Shown: in pieces, positions 28,760-38,294 of the stretch | Numbering within the stretch: the first letter of the stretch is position 1 | Layout of the letters: each line of letters starts with the position of its first letter | Origin: CAZADA01 sp964526675 | Lineage (GTDB): Bacteria; Pseudomonadota; Alphaproteobacteria; Caulobacterales; Maricaulaceae | NCBI GenBank assembly: GCA_964526675.1 | Contig: CAZGLY010000012.1 | Span: 1 to 64,000, forward strand | Direction: 5' to 3' | Length of the DNA: 64,000 nucleotides | Program-made: the position numbers and the translations under genes | Notes under the pieces: model-generated | Told to the model about the DNA's origin: nothing | The model's database searches: none | The model's input: only the letters and a program-made list of their open reading frames with translations

Positions 28760-31056
28760 CGGCGTCCGCCTTTTGCTTTGCCGGGCCGGCCACGCCCTGG
28801 GCCGCGACGCCCGCGCTTGTGCCGGGGATGACGGCCGGGCTCCGGCGGCGTGTCGATTTCAAACAAAAGCCCGCCCGTTTCCGGCGTCGCCTCCACCAGC
28901 CGCGCCTCCACGGCCATGCCGAGGCGATAGCGGCCGCCCGTCTCCTCGCCAATCAGAGCCTGCGCGGCGGCGTCGAAGATGAAGTACTCCCGCCCCAGCC
29001 GGCTGACGGGCGCGAGACCGTCCGCGCCCGTCTCGGTGAGCCGCAAGAAACAGCCAGCCCGCGTGACGCCGCTGATGCGCGCGTGAAACACCCCATCCAC
29101 CCGGTCAGCGAGATAGGCGGCGAGATACCGATCCACGGCGTCGCGTTCCGCCGCCATGGATCGACGCTCGGCCGCGGACACCCGCTCGGCGATGGACGGA
29201 AGCCGTGGGATCTCCGCATCGCTTAAGCCGTCGGCGTGGGGTTCAGGCCCAAGGCCCAAACCCCGGATCAACGCGCGGTGCACGATCAGGTCGGCGTATC
29301 GGCGGATGGGGGAGGTGAAGTGGGCGTAGCGCGCCAAGTTCAGACCGAAATGCCCAATGTTCTCTGGGTCATAGATCGCTTGCGCTTGGCTGCGCAGGAT
29401 CATTTCGCTCACCACCTCGGCGTGCTCGCCCTCGCCCTCCGCCGCGCGCGCGAGCAAATGGTTGAAGCGTTTCGCCGCAGGCGGCTCCGCCTTGTTCCAC
29501 GACAGCCCCACGGTGGGCAGAAAGTCCGCCAGGCTCGCCAGCTTTTCGCGGCTCGGGCTGTCGTGAACGCGGTAGATCAGGGGGCTGCGTTTCTGCTCCA
29601 GAGTTTCCGCGGCGCTGACATTCGCCAAGATCATGAACTCTTCGATCAACCGATGGGCGTCGAAGCGCTCGCGCGTCGCCACCTCGGCCACCCGGCCGTC
29701 CTCGCCCAGGCGCACCCGTCGCTCCGGCAGATCAAGCTCGAGCGGCGCGCGGGCGTCGCGGGCGCGCGACACCGCGTGATAGGCCGCCCACAGCGGCTTC
29801 AGCACGGGCTCCAACAACGGTTTGGCCGCGCGGTCAGCGTTCCCGTCGATCGCGGCCTGCGCTTGCTCATAGCTGAGCTTGGCGGCTGAGCGCATGGTCG
29901 CGCGCATGAACTCATGGCGGCGTTTGTGACCCTGCGCGTCGAACACCATGCGCACGGCCAGGCACGGACGCAGAGCCTTTTCGCGCAAAGAGCAGAGGTC
30001 CGTCGACAGCCGCTCCGGCAGCATCGGCGACACCCGGTCCGGGAAGTAGGTGGAGACGCCCCGTTCCTGCGCGCCGCGATCGAGCGCGGAGCCAGGGCGC
30101 ACATAGGCCGCAACGTCCGCGATCGCCACGATCACCTGGTGGCCGCCGGGATTGTCGCGGCGGTCGTCGGGGGCGGCCCACACCGCGTCGTCATGGTCGC
30201 GCGCGTCGGCGGGGTCGATGGTGATCAGCGGCAGATGCGTGAGATCCTTGCGCCCCCCTTGAGCGATGAGATCTTCCGGCGACGGCGCGGCGGCGGTCTC
30301 CGCCAGCTCGGCTTCCGAAAAGCCGTCGGGGACGCCGTGCTCGTGCAAAGCGATCAGGCTGGCCGCGCCGGGCGACGCGGAATCGCCGATGACCTCCACG
30401 ATGTCAGCGGTCTTCAAGCCGTAAAGCCGCTCATGGCTGGCGGTCGCGACGACGAGATCACCGACGTTCAACCGCGCCTGGTCGCTCTTGCGCAGGGCGA
30501 AGTCGTGCTTCAGCGCGCGATTGGTCGGCTCCAGCCGTTTCACCGCGCCCGCTTCGCGGACCACCGCCAGCAAACGCCGGCCGTCGCGGCCGAGCTTCTT
30601 CATGATCTTTGCGGAATAGGCGCCGTCGGGCTCGCGTTTCAGCCGCGCCAGCGCCCGGTCGCCAGCCCCCAGCGTTGGCCGGCCGCGCCGGCCGTCGGCC
30701 TCGCGCGCGGCGATGCGGATCAGCGGCAGGTCGCCGTCGTCGCTGAGGTTGCGCCGCTCCACCGGCCGCGCGCGCAGATCACCGTCGTCGTCGCGGTCGA
30801 CCACTTCGATCATCGCCACAGGCGGCAAGCTGTCGACAGTCTTGAAGGCGCGCCGACCCGAGCGGTCGATCACGCCCTCGGCTTCCAAAGCGCGGAGCAG
30901 GCGTTTCAGCTCCACCTTTTGTTCGGAATCCAGGCCGAGGAGGCGCGCCACGTCGCGCTTCGTCGCGCTGGGATGCGTGCGCAAGACGCGCAGCACCGCG
31001 TCACGGTCGAGCGGCGCGCCGGGAGCCAGGGGCGGGGGCGATTTTGATGCAGCCAT
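28756..31056 (-). CDS. rnr: ribonuclease R
   Basis: 766 residues. An N-terminal winged-helix segment (residues about 15-70) and cold-shock domains precede the RNB catalytic domain, which contains TIDPADARDHDDAVWA with the metal-binding aspartates. A C-terminal S1 domain (VDGVFHARISGVTRAGCFLRL) and a basic tail (RHPRHKRGRRGPGRGRPGK) follow. It degrades structured RNA 3' to 5'. It precedes the Nudix gene with a 4-nt overlap and follows topA by 71 nt. Confidence 0.96.
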   Translation of the reverse strand: MAASKSPPPLAPGAPLDRDAVLRVLRTHPSATKRDVARLLGLDSEQKVELKRLLRALEAEGVIDRSGRRAFKTVDSLPPVAMIEVVDRDDDGDLRARPVERRNLSDDGDLPLIRIAAREADGRRGRPTLGAGDRALARLKREPDGAYSAKIMKKLGRDGRRLLAVVREAGAVKRLEPTNRALKHDFALRKSDQARLNVGDLVVATASHERLYGLKTADIVEVIGDSASPGAASLIALHEHGVPDGFSEAELAETAAAPSPEDLIAQGGRKDLTHLPLITIDPADARDHDDAVWAAPDDRRDNPGGHQVIVAIADVAAYVRPGSALDRGAQERGVSTYFPDRVSPMLPERLSTDLCSLREKALRPCLAVRMVFDAQGHKRRHEFMRATMRSAAKLSYEQAQAAIDGNADRAAKPLLEPVLKPLWAAYHAVSRARDARAPLELDLPERRVRLGEDGRVAEVATRERFDAHRLIEEFMILANVSAAETLEQKRSPLIYRVHDSPSREKLASLADFLPTVGLSWNKAEPPAAKRFNHLLARAAEGEGEHAEVVSEMILRSQAQAIYDPENIGHFGLNLARYAHFTSPIRRYADLIVHRALIRGLGLGPEPHADGLSDAEIPRLPSIAERVSAAERRSMAAERDAVDRYLAAYLADRVDGVFHARISGVTRAGCFLRLTETGADGLAPVSRLGREYFIFDAAAQALIGEETGGRYRLGMAVEARLVEATPETGGLLFEIDTPPEPGRHPRHKRGRRGPGRGRPGKAKGGRR

Positions 31057-31127
31057 GCCCGAGACTTAGACCGATCCGGGCCGCGGTGTCGCGTCCGCCG
31101 CCGCGCCGGCGTCAAAACGGCCCGCGC

Positions 31128-33776
31128 TCACCCGGTCGCGGCGTCCCCGGCGTCGGCTTTGGCGGCCTTCGCGCCGCGGGCCTTTGCGCCAGACTTCCCG
31201 GCGGGTTTCTTCGCCGGCGTTTTCTTGGCGGCCGTCTTCTTTGCCGCGGGCTTTTTCGCCGCGGCTTTCTTGGCCGGCTTCTTGGCGGCTTTGGCCTCTT
31301 TCGCCGCGATCAAGAGCACCGCTTGATCCAAGGTCACCGCCTCCGGATCCGTCCCGGAGGGCAGGGTGGCGTTGGTCTTCTCGTGCTTCACATAGGGCCC
31401 GTAGCGCCCTTTGTGCACGGTCACGGGCTTGCCGCTTTCGGGATGCGCGCCGAGGTCCTTGAGCGCGGCGGCTTGGCCAGGGCGCTTGCCCGCGCCGGCC
31501 TTCTTCTCCGCGATGAGGGTCACCGCGCGGTTGAGGCCGACCTCAAACACGTCCTCGATCGTCTCGACATTCGCATAGGTCGATTTGTGCTTCACGAACG
31601 GCCCGTAGCGGCCGAGACCCGCGGTGATCATCTCGCCGTCTTCGGGGTGCGGTCCGACATCGCGCGGCAGGCTGAGCAGGCGCACCGCCTGATCCAGGTC
31701 AACATCCGCGGCGGCCCAACCCTTCGGCAGTCCGGACCGTTTCGGCTTCTCCTCGCCCTCGACGGCCATCTCCACGTAAGGCCCGAAGCGGCCGTTCTTG
31801 AGGAACACCGTGACGCCGGCCTCCGGGTGCGCGCCGAGCTCGCGGTCTTTCGGCGTTTCCTCTTCAGCGGCCGCGCCGAGCTGGCGCGTGTGCCGGCATT
31901 CCGGGTAGTTCGAGCAGCCGATGAACGCGCCATACCGCCCCAGCTTGAGGCTCAGCCGGCCGTCCGCGCAGGCGGGGCAGGCGCGGGGGTCGGAGCCGTC
32001 CTCCTTCGCCGGGAAGATATGGGGCCCGAGCGCCTCGTTGAGCGCTTCGAGCACGTCCGACACGCGCAAATCGCCGATGTCGCCGACCGCCGCGGAGAAC
32101 TCCGCCCAAAACTCGCGCAGCAAGTCCTTCCAAGAGAGATCGCCGGCGGAGACTTTGTCGAGCTTCTCCTCCAACGACGCGGTGAAGTCGTACTCCACAT
32201 ACCGGCTGAAGAAGTTCTCCAGGAACGCCGTGACGATCCGGCCTTTGTCCTCGGGGAAGAAGCGGTTTTTCTCCATGCGCACATATTCGCGCGCGCGCAG
32301 CACCGCCAGGATCGAGGCGTAGGTGGAGGGCCGGCCGATGCCCAACTCCTCCAGCCGCTTGACCAGCGAGGCTTCGGAGAAGCGCGGCGGCGGCTGGGTG
32401 AAATGCTGTTCGGTGACGATCTTCTTCGCGTCAGCCTTCGCGCCGACGGTCACCGCCGGCAGACGCGCCTCGCCTTCTTCCTGCGCGTCGTCGAGCCCTT
32501 CGCGATAGAGCGTCAAAAAGCCGTCGAACACGATCACGGAGCCGACCGCCCGCAAGCCGACCTGGTTGTCGGCGGATGCGAGGTCGATGGTCGTGCGCTC
32601 CAGCCGCGCGCTTTCCATTTGGCTCGCCAGCGCGCGCTTCCACACAAGTTCATAGAGCCTGGCCATGTCCCCGCTGATCGGCAGGGTGCCCGGGCGGCGG
32701 GTGAAGCTGGTGGGGCGCACGGCTTCGTGCGCCTCCTGGGCGTTGCGCGCCTTGGACGAATACGCGCGCGGCTTCTCGGGCAGATACGCGCCGCTGTAGT
32801 CGCTTTCGATCACGCGTCGCGCTTGGCCGATCGCTTCGCCGGCCATCTGCACGCCATCGGTCCGCATGTAGGTGATCAGGCCCGTCGTCTCGCCGCCGAG
32901 ATCGACGCCCTCATAAAGTTTCTGGGCGACTTGCATCGTCCGGTCGGCGGAAAAGCCGAGCTTGCGGGCCGCCTCCTGCTGCAGGGTCGAGGTGGTGAAG
33001 GGCGGCGCCGGGTGGCGTTTGGTCGGCTTCGCCTCCACAGCGCCGACGCTGAACGCCGCGGCCGCCACCGCGGCTTTCGCGCGTTCCGCGTCGTCCTTGG
33101 TGGCGAGGTCGAATTTGCCGAGCTTTTTGCCGTCGAGGCGCGCCAGTTTCGCGGTGAAGGGCGCCGAGCCGTCCGCCGTCGTCTGCGCCTCGAGCGTCCA
33201 GTACTCACGTGCAACGAAGCGCTCGATCTCCATCTCGCGCTCGGTGATCAGCCGCAACGCCACCGACTGCACGCGACCGGCGGAGCGCGCGCCAGGCAGT
33301 TTGCGCCAAAGCACCGGCGAAAGCGTGAACCCCACGAGGTAGTCTAGCGCACGTCGAGCCAAATATGCGTCGACCAACTCCATGTCGACATCGCGCGGTT
33401 GGGCCATCGCCTCAAGCACTGCGCCCTTCGTGATGGCGTTGAACACCACCCGCTTCACGTCTTTGCCTTTGAGCGCGCGTCGCTTCGCCAACACCTCCAG
33501 CACATGCCAGGAGATCGCCTCGCCCTCACGATCGGGGTCGGTGGCGAGAATCAAGCCGTCGGCGTCCGCAAGCGCGTCGGAGATCTGCTTCAGGTGCTTG
33601 GCGGACTTCCCGTCCACCTCCCAGGACATCGCGAAGTCTTCGTCCGGGCGGACGGAACCATCCTTCGACGGCAGGTCCCGCACATGCCCGAAGCTCGCGA
33701 GCACCTGATAGTCCGTGCCGAGATACTTGTTGATCGTTTTCGCTTTCGCCGGCGATTCGACCACGACGACTTGCAT
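31128..33776 (-). CDS. topA: DNA topoisomerase I
   Basis: 882 residues. The Toprim domain opens with VVVESPAKAKTINKYLG. The catalytic tyrosine is in GLITYMRTDG near residue 300. One C-terminal zinc ribbon (CPACADGRLSLKLGRYGAFIGC with a later C) precedes several repeated units with the pattern GRYGPFVK/GRYGPYVKH. A long Lys/Ala-rich tail (KKPAKKAAAKK-type repeats, about the last 70 residues) ends the protein. It relaxes negative supercoils. The arrangement dprA-topA-rnr is conserved in related bacteria. Confidence 0.97.
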   Translation of the reverse strand: MQVVVVESPAKAKTINKYLGTDYQVLASFGHVRDLPSKDGSVRPDEDFAMSWEVDGKSAKHLKQISDALADADGLILATDPDREGEAISWHVLEVLAKRRALKGKDVKRVVFNAITKGAVLEAMAQPRDVDMELVDAYLARRALDYLVGFTLSPVLWRKLPGARSAGRVQSVALRLITEREMEIERFVAREYWTLEAQTTADGSAPFTAKLARLDGKKLGKFDLATKDDAERAKAAVAAAAFSVGAVEAKPTKRHPAPPFTTSTLQQEAARKLGFSADRTMQVAQKLYEGVDLGGETTGLITYMRTDGVQMAGEAIGQARRVIESDYSGAYLPEKPRAYSSKARNAQEAHEAVRPTSFTRRPGTLPISGDMARLYELVWKRALASQMESARLERTTIDLASADNQVGLRAVGSVIVFDGFLTLYREGLDDAQEEGEARLPAVTVGAKADAKKIVTEQHFTQPPPRFSEASLVKRLEELGIGRPSTYASILAVLRAREYVRMEKNRFFPEDKGRIVTAFLENFFSRYVEYDFTASLEEKLDKVSAGDLSWKDLLREFWAEFSAAVGDIGDLRVSDVLEALNEALGPHIFPAKEDGSDPRACPACADGRLSLKLGRYGAFIGCSNYPECRHTRQLGAAAEEETPKDRELGAHPEAGVTVFLKNGRFGPYVEMAVEGEEKPKRSGLPKGWAAADVDLDQAVRLLSLPRDVGPHPEDGEMITAGLGRYGPFVKHKSTYANVETIEDVFEVGLNRAVTLIAEKKAGAGKRPGQAAALKDLGAHPESGKPVTVHKGRYGPYVKHEKTNATLPSGTDPEAVTLDQAVLLIAAKEAKAAKKPAKKAAAKKPAAKKTAAKKTPAKKPAGKSGAKARGAKAAKADAGDAATG

Positions 33777-33938
33777 CGCGAGCTCCTATGCCACCGCCGC
33801 GGAGACGCCGCGCGTGCGCCGCGGAACCTGGGAAACGCCTCAGCCGATGTCAACGGGCCTGCGCCGGGTGAATGTCCGAGCTGGACGTGTGTGCAAAATG
33901 AACGCGACTTTAACGCGAGTGACCGTTCGGAGTTTGTC

Positions 33939-34115
33939 ATGCCCAGCACCACCCCGCTCGCCACGCCGGCCGACACCGCAGCCTACCTCGCGCCCCTGAT
34001 TGAGGAGGCGGCGGCTTTGGCGCGCGCCGCCGGCATGTGGCGGACCAGTCGTTTGTTGAAGGCGGCGGCGCGGTCCGCCCAACGCGAGACGACCCTCACT
34101 CAACGTCCGTCGTGA
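33939..34115 (+). CDS. small hypothetical protein (58 residues)
   Basis: The ATG at 33939 has GGAG six nt upstream, and the frame starts inside the topA-dprA gap. The product is Ala-rich and probably helical (APLIEEAAALARAAGMWRTSRLLKAAARSA), with an even mix of acidic and basic residues that looks like a real coding sequence. I recognise no family. It is divergent from topA, and its last 20 nt overlap the 3' end of dprA on the other strand. Confidence 0.5.
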   Translation: MPSTTPLATPADTAAYLAPLIEEAAALARAAGMWRTSRLLKAAARSAQRETTLTQRPS

Positions 34116-35259
34116 CGTCGGCGGCGGCCGGCGAGACCGTCACCAGATCGCCCGGAAGTTGCACCGCCTCGCCGGCCAGCTCCAGCTCGATCAGCGCTGC
34201 GGCCACCGCGCTCACGCTGGCGCCGGCGGCCCGCACGATGTCGTCGCGCGACGTCGGCGTCGGCGACAGCAGGCCCCGCACGGTCGCGCGCACGGACTGG
34301 GCTTCGCGCTCCAACGCGCCGGCCTTCATGTCGAAAGGCGGGGCGGCGCCGCCGGTCGGCTCGCTCAGGCGCAGGGGGCGGCTGAGGGCGTCGAGCACGT
34401 CGTCGGCGTCCTCGATCAAGCGCGCGCCGTCCTTGATGAGGCTGTTGGCGCCGCGCGCCCGCGGATCAAGCGGGCTGCCCGGCGCGGCCATCACTTCGCG
34501 GCCTTGTTCAAGCCCGTAGCGCGCGGTGATCAGGGCGCCGGAGCGTTTCGCGGCCTCCACAACCACGACGCCGTCCGCCAGGCCGGAGACGATCCGGTTG
34601 CGCCGGGGAAAGTCGTGCGCGGTCGGCGCCGCGCCCAACGGGCGTTCGCTGATCAACGCGCCACGCTCGGCCATCGCCAAATGCAGTTCGCGGTTTTCCG
34701 GCGGGTACACCTGATCGAGCCCGCCGGCGAGCGCGGCGGCGGTGCCGGTCTCCAACGCGCCATGGTGAGCCGCCGCGTCGATCCCCCGCGCCAGGCCGGA
34801 CACGATCAAGACGCCCGCCTCGCCCAACGTGCGGGCCAAGTCGTGGGCGAACCGTCGACCGATTGCGGACGCGTTGCGCGACCCGACGATGGCGACCGCG
34901 CGCTCGGCGTCGAGCGGCGTTGGGCCGATCACGGCGATGAAGGGCGGCGGCGGATCCAGTTGGGCCAAACGCCGCGGATAGCCGGGCTCGCCAAGCACGA
35001 GGCCGCGCCCGCCAATGTCGGCCAGGCGCTCAAGCTCCTCGCGCACGACCTCTTCGGTGGGGGGCGTTGGCGGCGCTTTCGCTCCGCCGCGGCGCGCGAG
35101 ACGCGGCAGCGCCTCAAGGGCCGCATGCGCCGTCCCAAACCGGGCCATGAGGTCGCGATACGTCACCGCCCCCACATTCGGCGTGCGCGTCAGTCGGATC
35201 CGCGCCAGCCGCTCCGCCTCGTCAAGGCCGGGGGAGGTGGGGGTGTCGTCGTTGGTCAC
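34096..35259 (-). CDS. dprA: DNA-processing protein DprA
   Basis: 387 residues. A SAM-like N-terminal domain (about 10-70) is followed by the extended Rossmann core with VAIVGSRNASAIGRRFAHDLARTL, VSGLARGIDAAAHHGAL, TAAALAGGLDQVYPPENREL and FPRRNRIVSGLADGVVVVEA. A C-terminal winged-helix segment closes it. It loads RecA onto incoming single-stranded DNA in transformation. It overlaps the plsY stop by 4 nt. Confidence 0.96.
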   Translation of the reverse strand: MTNDDTPTSPGLDEAERLARIRLTRTPNVGAVTYRDLMARFGTAHAALEALPRLARRGGAKAPPTPPTEEVVREELERLADIGGRGLVLGEPGYPRRLAQLDPPPPFIAVIGPTPLDAERAVAIVGSRNASAIGRRFAHDLARTLGEAGVLIVSGLARGIDAAAHHGALETGTAAALAGGLDQVYPPENRELHLAMAERGALISERPLGAAPTAHDFPRRNRIVSGLADGVVVVEAAKRSGALITARYGLEQGREVMAAPGSPLDPRARGANSLIKDGARLIEDADDVLDALSRPLRLSEPTGGAAPPFDMKAGALEREAQSVRATVRGLLSPTPTSRDDIVRAAGASVSAVAAALIELELAGEAVQLPGDLVTVSPAAADVTTDVE

Positions 35260-35900
35260 GCGGCGGTCTTTGACGCCGATGTGCGGCCGATCTTGGGCTC
35301 GTCACCCGCGAGCAGCCGCTTGATGTTGGCCCGATGACGCCAAAACACAAACACCGCCAAAACCGCGATCACCCCAGCGGTCGCGCCCGGGGATCCAGGC
35401 CAGGGCACGGGCGGCGTTCCCAGAAGGGGGAAAAGCGCATAGACGGGCGCGAGGGCCGCCGCCGTCAGCGCGGCCAACGACGAGTAGCGGAACGTCCGCG
35501 CCATGATGAGCCACGTCAGGCACGCCAGCGCGCCCACGGGCCAGACCGCGGCGAGCAATGTGCCGAGAAACGTCGCCACGCCCTTCCCGCCTTGGAACTT
35601 CAGCCACACGGGATAGAGGTGGCCGAGAAACGCGGCCGCCCCCGCAAGCAGACCGATGGTGTGATCAAACAGCGCCCACGCGATCAACGCCGCGATGCCG
35701 GCTTTGCCGGCGTCGAGGATCAAGGTGGCGGCGGCCAGATCCTTACGTCCGGTGCGCAGCACGTTGGTCGCGCCGATGTTGCCGGAGCCGATGGCGCGGA
35801 TGTCGCCCAGCCCCGCCACGCGAACCAACACCAAACCAAAAGGGATAGAGCCCAGCAGATAACCCCCGACCCCCGCCGCCAACACCGCCCCGATCGTCAT
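35256..35900 (-). CDS. plsY: glycerol-3-phosphate acyltransferase PlsY
   Basis: 214 residues, an inner-membrane enzyme with several hydrophobic helices. Its family loops are all visible: GSIPFGLVLVRVAG, GSGNIGATNVLRTG and FQGGKGVATFLG. It uses acyl-phosphate (from PlsX) to make lysophosphatidic acid. Start and stop codons overlap those of pyrC' and dprA by 4 nt each, so this is one translationally coupled run. Confidence 0.96.
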   Translation of the reverse strand: MTIGAVLAAGVGGYLLGSIPFGLVLVRVAGLGDIRAIGSGNIGATNVLRTGRKDLAAATLILDAGKAGIAALIAWALFDHTIGLLAGAAAFLGHLYPVWLKFQGGKGVATFLGTLLAAVWPVGALACLTWLIMARTFRYSSLAALTAAALAPVYALFPLLGTPPVPWPGSPGATAGVIAVLAVFVFWRHRANIKRLLAGDEPKIGRTSASKTAA

Positions 35901-37225
35901 CGCCCGTTCCCGCCGTCGTCGTCGCCGTCAACGGCATCATAAGCACGAAGTCCGCCCACCCACACCGAGCGCACGCGTCCGGTCAGCAGTCGACCTTCGA
36001 AGGGGGTCACCCGCCCGGCGCTGGCGAACGCAGCCGCACGGCACGCCCAGGGCGCCTCAAGATCAAGGAGCGCCATATCCGCCGGCGCGCCGGGTTCGAG
36101 CGTCCCGGCGGCGGCGTCGAGGCCGAGCAGCCGCGCCGGCCCGGCGGTCATGGGTTTCAGCGCTTGAGCCAGCGGCATCGCCCCGTCTTGCGCCAGGCGG
36201 ATCCCCGCCGCCAAAAGCGTCTCGAGCCCGGGCGCGCCGGGGACGGCGTCGGGAAACGCGCGCTGCTTCAGCTCCAGCGGCGCGGCGTCATGGCTCGACG
36301 CGATGATGTCGATGGTGCCGTCGGCGACGGCCTCCACCAGCGCGTGGCGGTCCTCCTCGGCCCGCGGCGGCGGGTCCAGTCGGAACGCGGGGTTGAAGTC
36401 CGCCACGTCGATATCGTTGAAGGTCAGGTTGAACGCGTACGCGATAGCGAACACCTGCCCGGGCGCGGCCTGGCTCTTGGCCGCGCGCACCGCGTCCAAC
36501 CCCGCGCGCGTTGAGACGCCGTCGGCCGCATAGATCGCGCCGACATCCCGCGCCAACCGGGCGTCCCGCGCGATCGCAATCGCCTCCGCCACCGCCGGCG
36601 CGCCGCTGAGACCGAGGCGCGCGGTGATCGCACCCGCGTGGGCGACCGCCCGCGCGCCCAAGGACGCGTCTTTCGCAGGCGACAACACCGTCAACCCATA
36701 CGCTCCTGCGTAGCGCATGCCCGCGTGGAGCAGACCGGCGTCCGCGATGGGCGTGCGGCCAAGACCAGCCGCGACGATCCCCGCCTCCCGCATCAGGCCG
36801 AGCTCGGCGATCCGCCCCTCCCGTCCGTCGCCGATCGTCAAGCGTCCGATTGGCAGCACGCGCGCGCCGCCCGGCGCGTCCGCCAGGAGCGAGACCGCCT
36901 CCGGATCCTGCAGCGACGGCGCGCTGTCGGGGCTCAGAGCGACGGTCGCCACGCCGCCGCAGAGCGCGGCCCGCGCCAGGATGCCCAAATCATCCCCCGT
37001 GGCGCCGGATCGATCCGCGCGGGCGCCGACGTCAATCAGCGCCGGCGTGACGGTAAGGCCGCGCGCGTCCACGCGCGGGCCCTCGACGGACGGGGGAGCG
37101 CCGCCGCCGCGATCCGCGACGCGCCCTGCGCGCACCAGCACCCAGCCCGACCCGCCGTCGTCGCCGGTGTCGAGCCCCCCACCCGGACACACCGCGCGCG
37201 CGTTGTGGATCAGGACGTCGCTCAC
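35897..37225 (-). CDS. dihydroorotase-like protein PyrC' (probably inactive)
   Basis: 442 residues with the amidohydrolase layout of class I dihydroorotase. The first metal motif, normally DxHxH, reads IDVGARADR with no histidine, and the late motif, normally TDHAPH, reads ASSHDAAPLE. Zinc binding and catalysis are therefore probably lost. Such pseudo-enzymes partner PyrB in several bacteria, where they are needed to assemble active aspartate transcarbamoylase. The start is GTG at 37225, overlapping the pyrB stop by 4 nt. Confidence 0.85.
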   Translation of the reverse strand: MSDVLIHNARAVCPGGGLDTGDDGGSGWVLVRAGRVADRGGGAPPSVEGPRVDARGLTVTPALIDVGARADRSGATGDDLGILARAALCGGVATVALSPDSAPSLQDPEAVSLLADAPGGARVLPIGRLTIGDGREGRIAELGLMREAGIVAAGLGRTPIADAGLLHAGMRYAGAYGLTVLSPAKDASLGARAVAHAGAITARLGLSGAPAVAEAIAIARDARLARDVGAIYAADGVSTRAGLDAVRAAKSQAAPGQVFAIAYAFNLTFNDIDVADFNPAFRLDPPPRAEEDRHALVEAVADGTIDIIASSHDAAPLELKQRAFPDAVPGAPGLETLLAAGIRLAQDGAMPLAQALKPMTAGPARLLGLDAAAGTLEPGAPADMALLDLEAPWACRAAAFASAGRVTPFEGRLLTGRVRSVWVGGLRAYDAVDGDDDGGNGR

Positions 37226-38187
37226 GAGCCGGCCTCCGAACCGCCGGCCGGCGGGTGGTCCCAACCACCGGCCGCTTCCGCAACCAACTCCAGCACGGCC
37301 ATGCGCACCGCGAGGCCGGACGAGACTTGCTGGCTGATGACGCTCACCTCCAAATCATCGGCGAGGTCCGGAGCGATCTCCACGCCGCGGTTCATCGGCC
37401 CCGGGTGCATCACGAGGGCGCCCGGCTTGGCGCGCGTCATCACGGCGCGGGTGAGCTGAAAGAAATGCGCGTACTCGCGCACGGAGGGGAAGACCGGACC
37501 AGACAAGCGCTCGGTCTGGACCCGCAGCGTCATCACGGCGTCGCAGTCCGCCGCGGCGGAGGCGGCGTCGCGATGGACGCTGACGCCCCAGCTTTCCACG
37601 TCCCGCGGCAACAAGGTCGGCGGCGCCGCCACCCGCACCTCCGCGCCGAGCATATGCAGCAGCGTGACATTGGAGCGTGCGACGCGGCTGTGGGCCAAAT
37701 CCCCGATGATCGCGATCCGCAACCCCTCCAGGCGGCCAAGGCGGTTGAGCAGCGTGAGCGCGTCAAGGAGCGCTTGGGTCGGGTGCGCGTGGGCGCCGTC
37801 GCCGGCGTTGACGACGCTTGCGCGCACGGCGCGATTGACGGCCACCGCCGCCCCCGCCGCGGCGCTGCGCAACACGATGATGTCGCCGCGCAGCGCGTCC
37901 AACGTGGCGGCGGTGTCGATCAGGCTTTCGCCCTTCTCCGTCGACGCGCCGGAGTCGCTGACATTGATCACATCCGCGCCGAGCCTCTTGGCCGCCATCT
38001 CGAACGAAGCGCGGGTGCGGGTGGACGGCTCGAGAAAGAGGTTGAAAACCACCCGATCCCGCAAGGCGTCGCCGCGGGGAAAATCGTCGCGCCAGAGCGC
38101 CTGGGCGCGATCCAATATCCGCTCCGCCTCGAGACGATTCAGCGCCGCGATCGAGAGCAGGCTGGCGTGGCGGAACGCATCAGTCAT
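37222..38187 (-). CDS. pyrB: aspartate carbamoyltransferase catalytic subunit
   Basis: 321 residues. The carbamoyl-phosphate site FLEPSTRTRASFE (about 51-63) and GDGAHAHPTQALLDA (about 130-144) are intact, as is the aspartate-binding MHPGPMNRGVE. It makes carbamoyl aspartate, the second pyrimidine step, using CarB's product. It heads the coupled run pyrB-pyrC'-plsY-dprA. The ATG at 38187 fits the family start; no longer form is supported. Confidence 0.96.
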   Translation of the reverse strand: MTDAFRHASLLSIAALNRLEAERILDRAQALWRDDFPRGDALRDRVVFNLFLEPSTRTRASFEMAAKRLGADVINVSDSGASTEKGESLIDTAATLDALRGDIIVLRSAAAGAAVAVNRAVRASVVNAGDGAHAHPTQALLDALTLLNRLGRLEGLRIAIIGDLAHSRVARSNVTLLHMLGAEVRVAAPPTLLPRDVESWGVSVHRDAASAAADCDAVMTLRVQTERLSGPVFPSVREYAHFFQLTRAVMTRAKPGALVMHPGPMNRGVEIAPDLADDLEVSVISQQVSSGLAVRMAVLELVAEAAGGWDHPPAGGSEAGS

Positions 38188-38294
38188 GGCGCGCGAGTCC
38201 CGGGGCGCTGTCGAAGCCGATGGTCCAGCCCGCAGCGCGGGGTGACACATACCGTTGAGTCGCGTTGTCGCCAAATCCCACAGCCAAGCCGTCC

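Noticed and set aside
31044..33347. A 767-codon plus-strand open frame opposite topA
   Set aside because: A complete topA with catalytic motifs lies on the minus strand; the plus frame is a GC-driven shadow.
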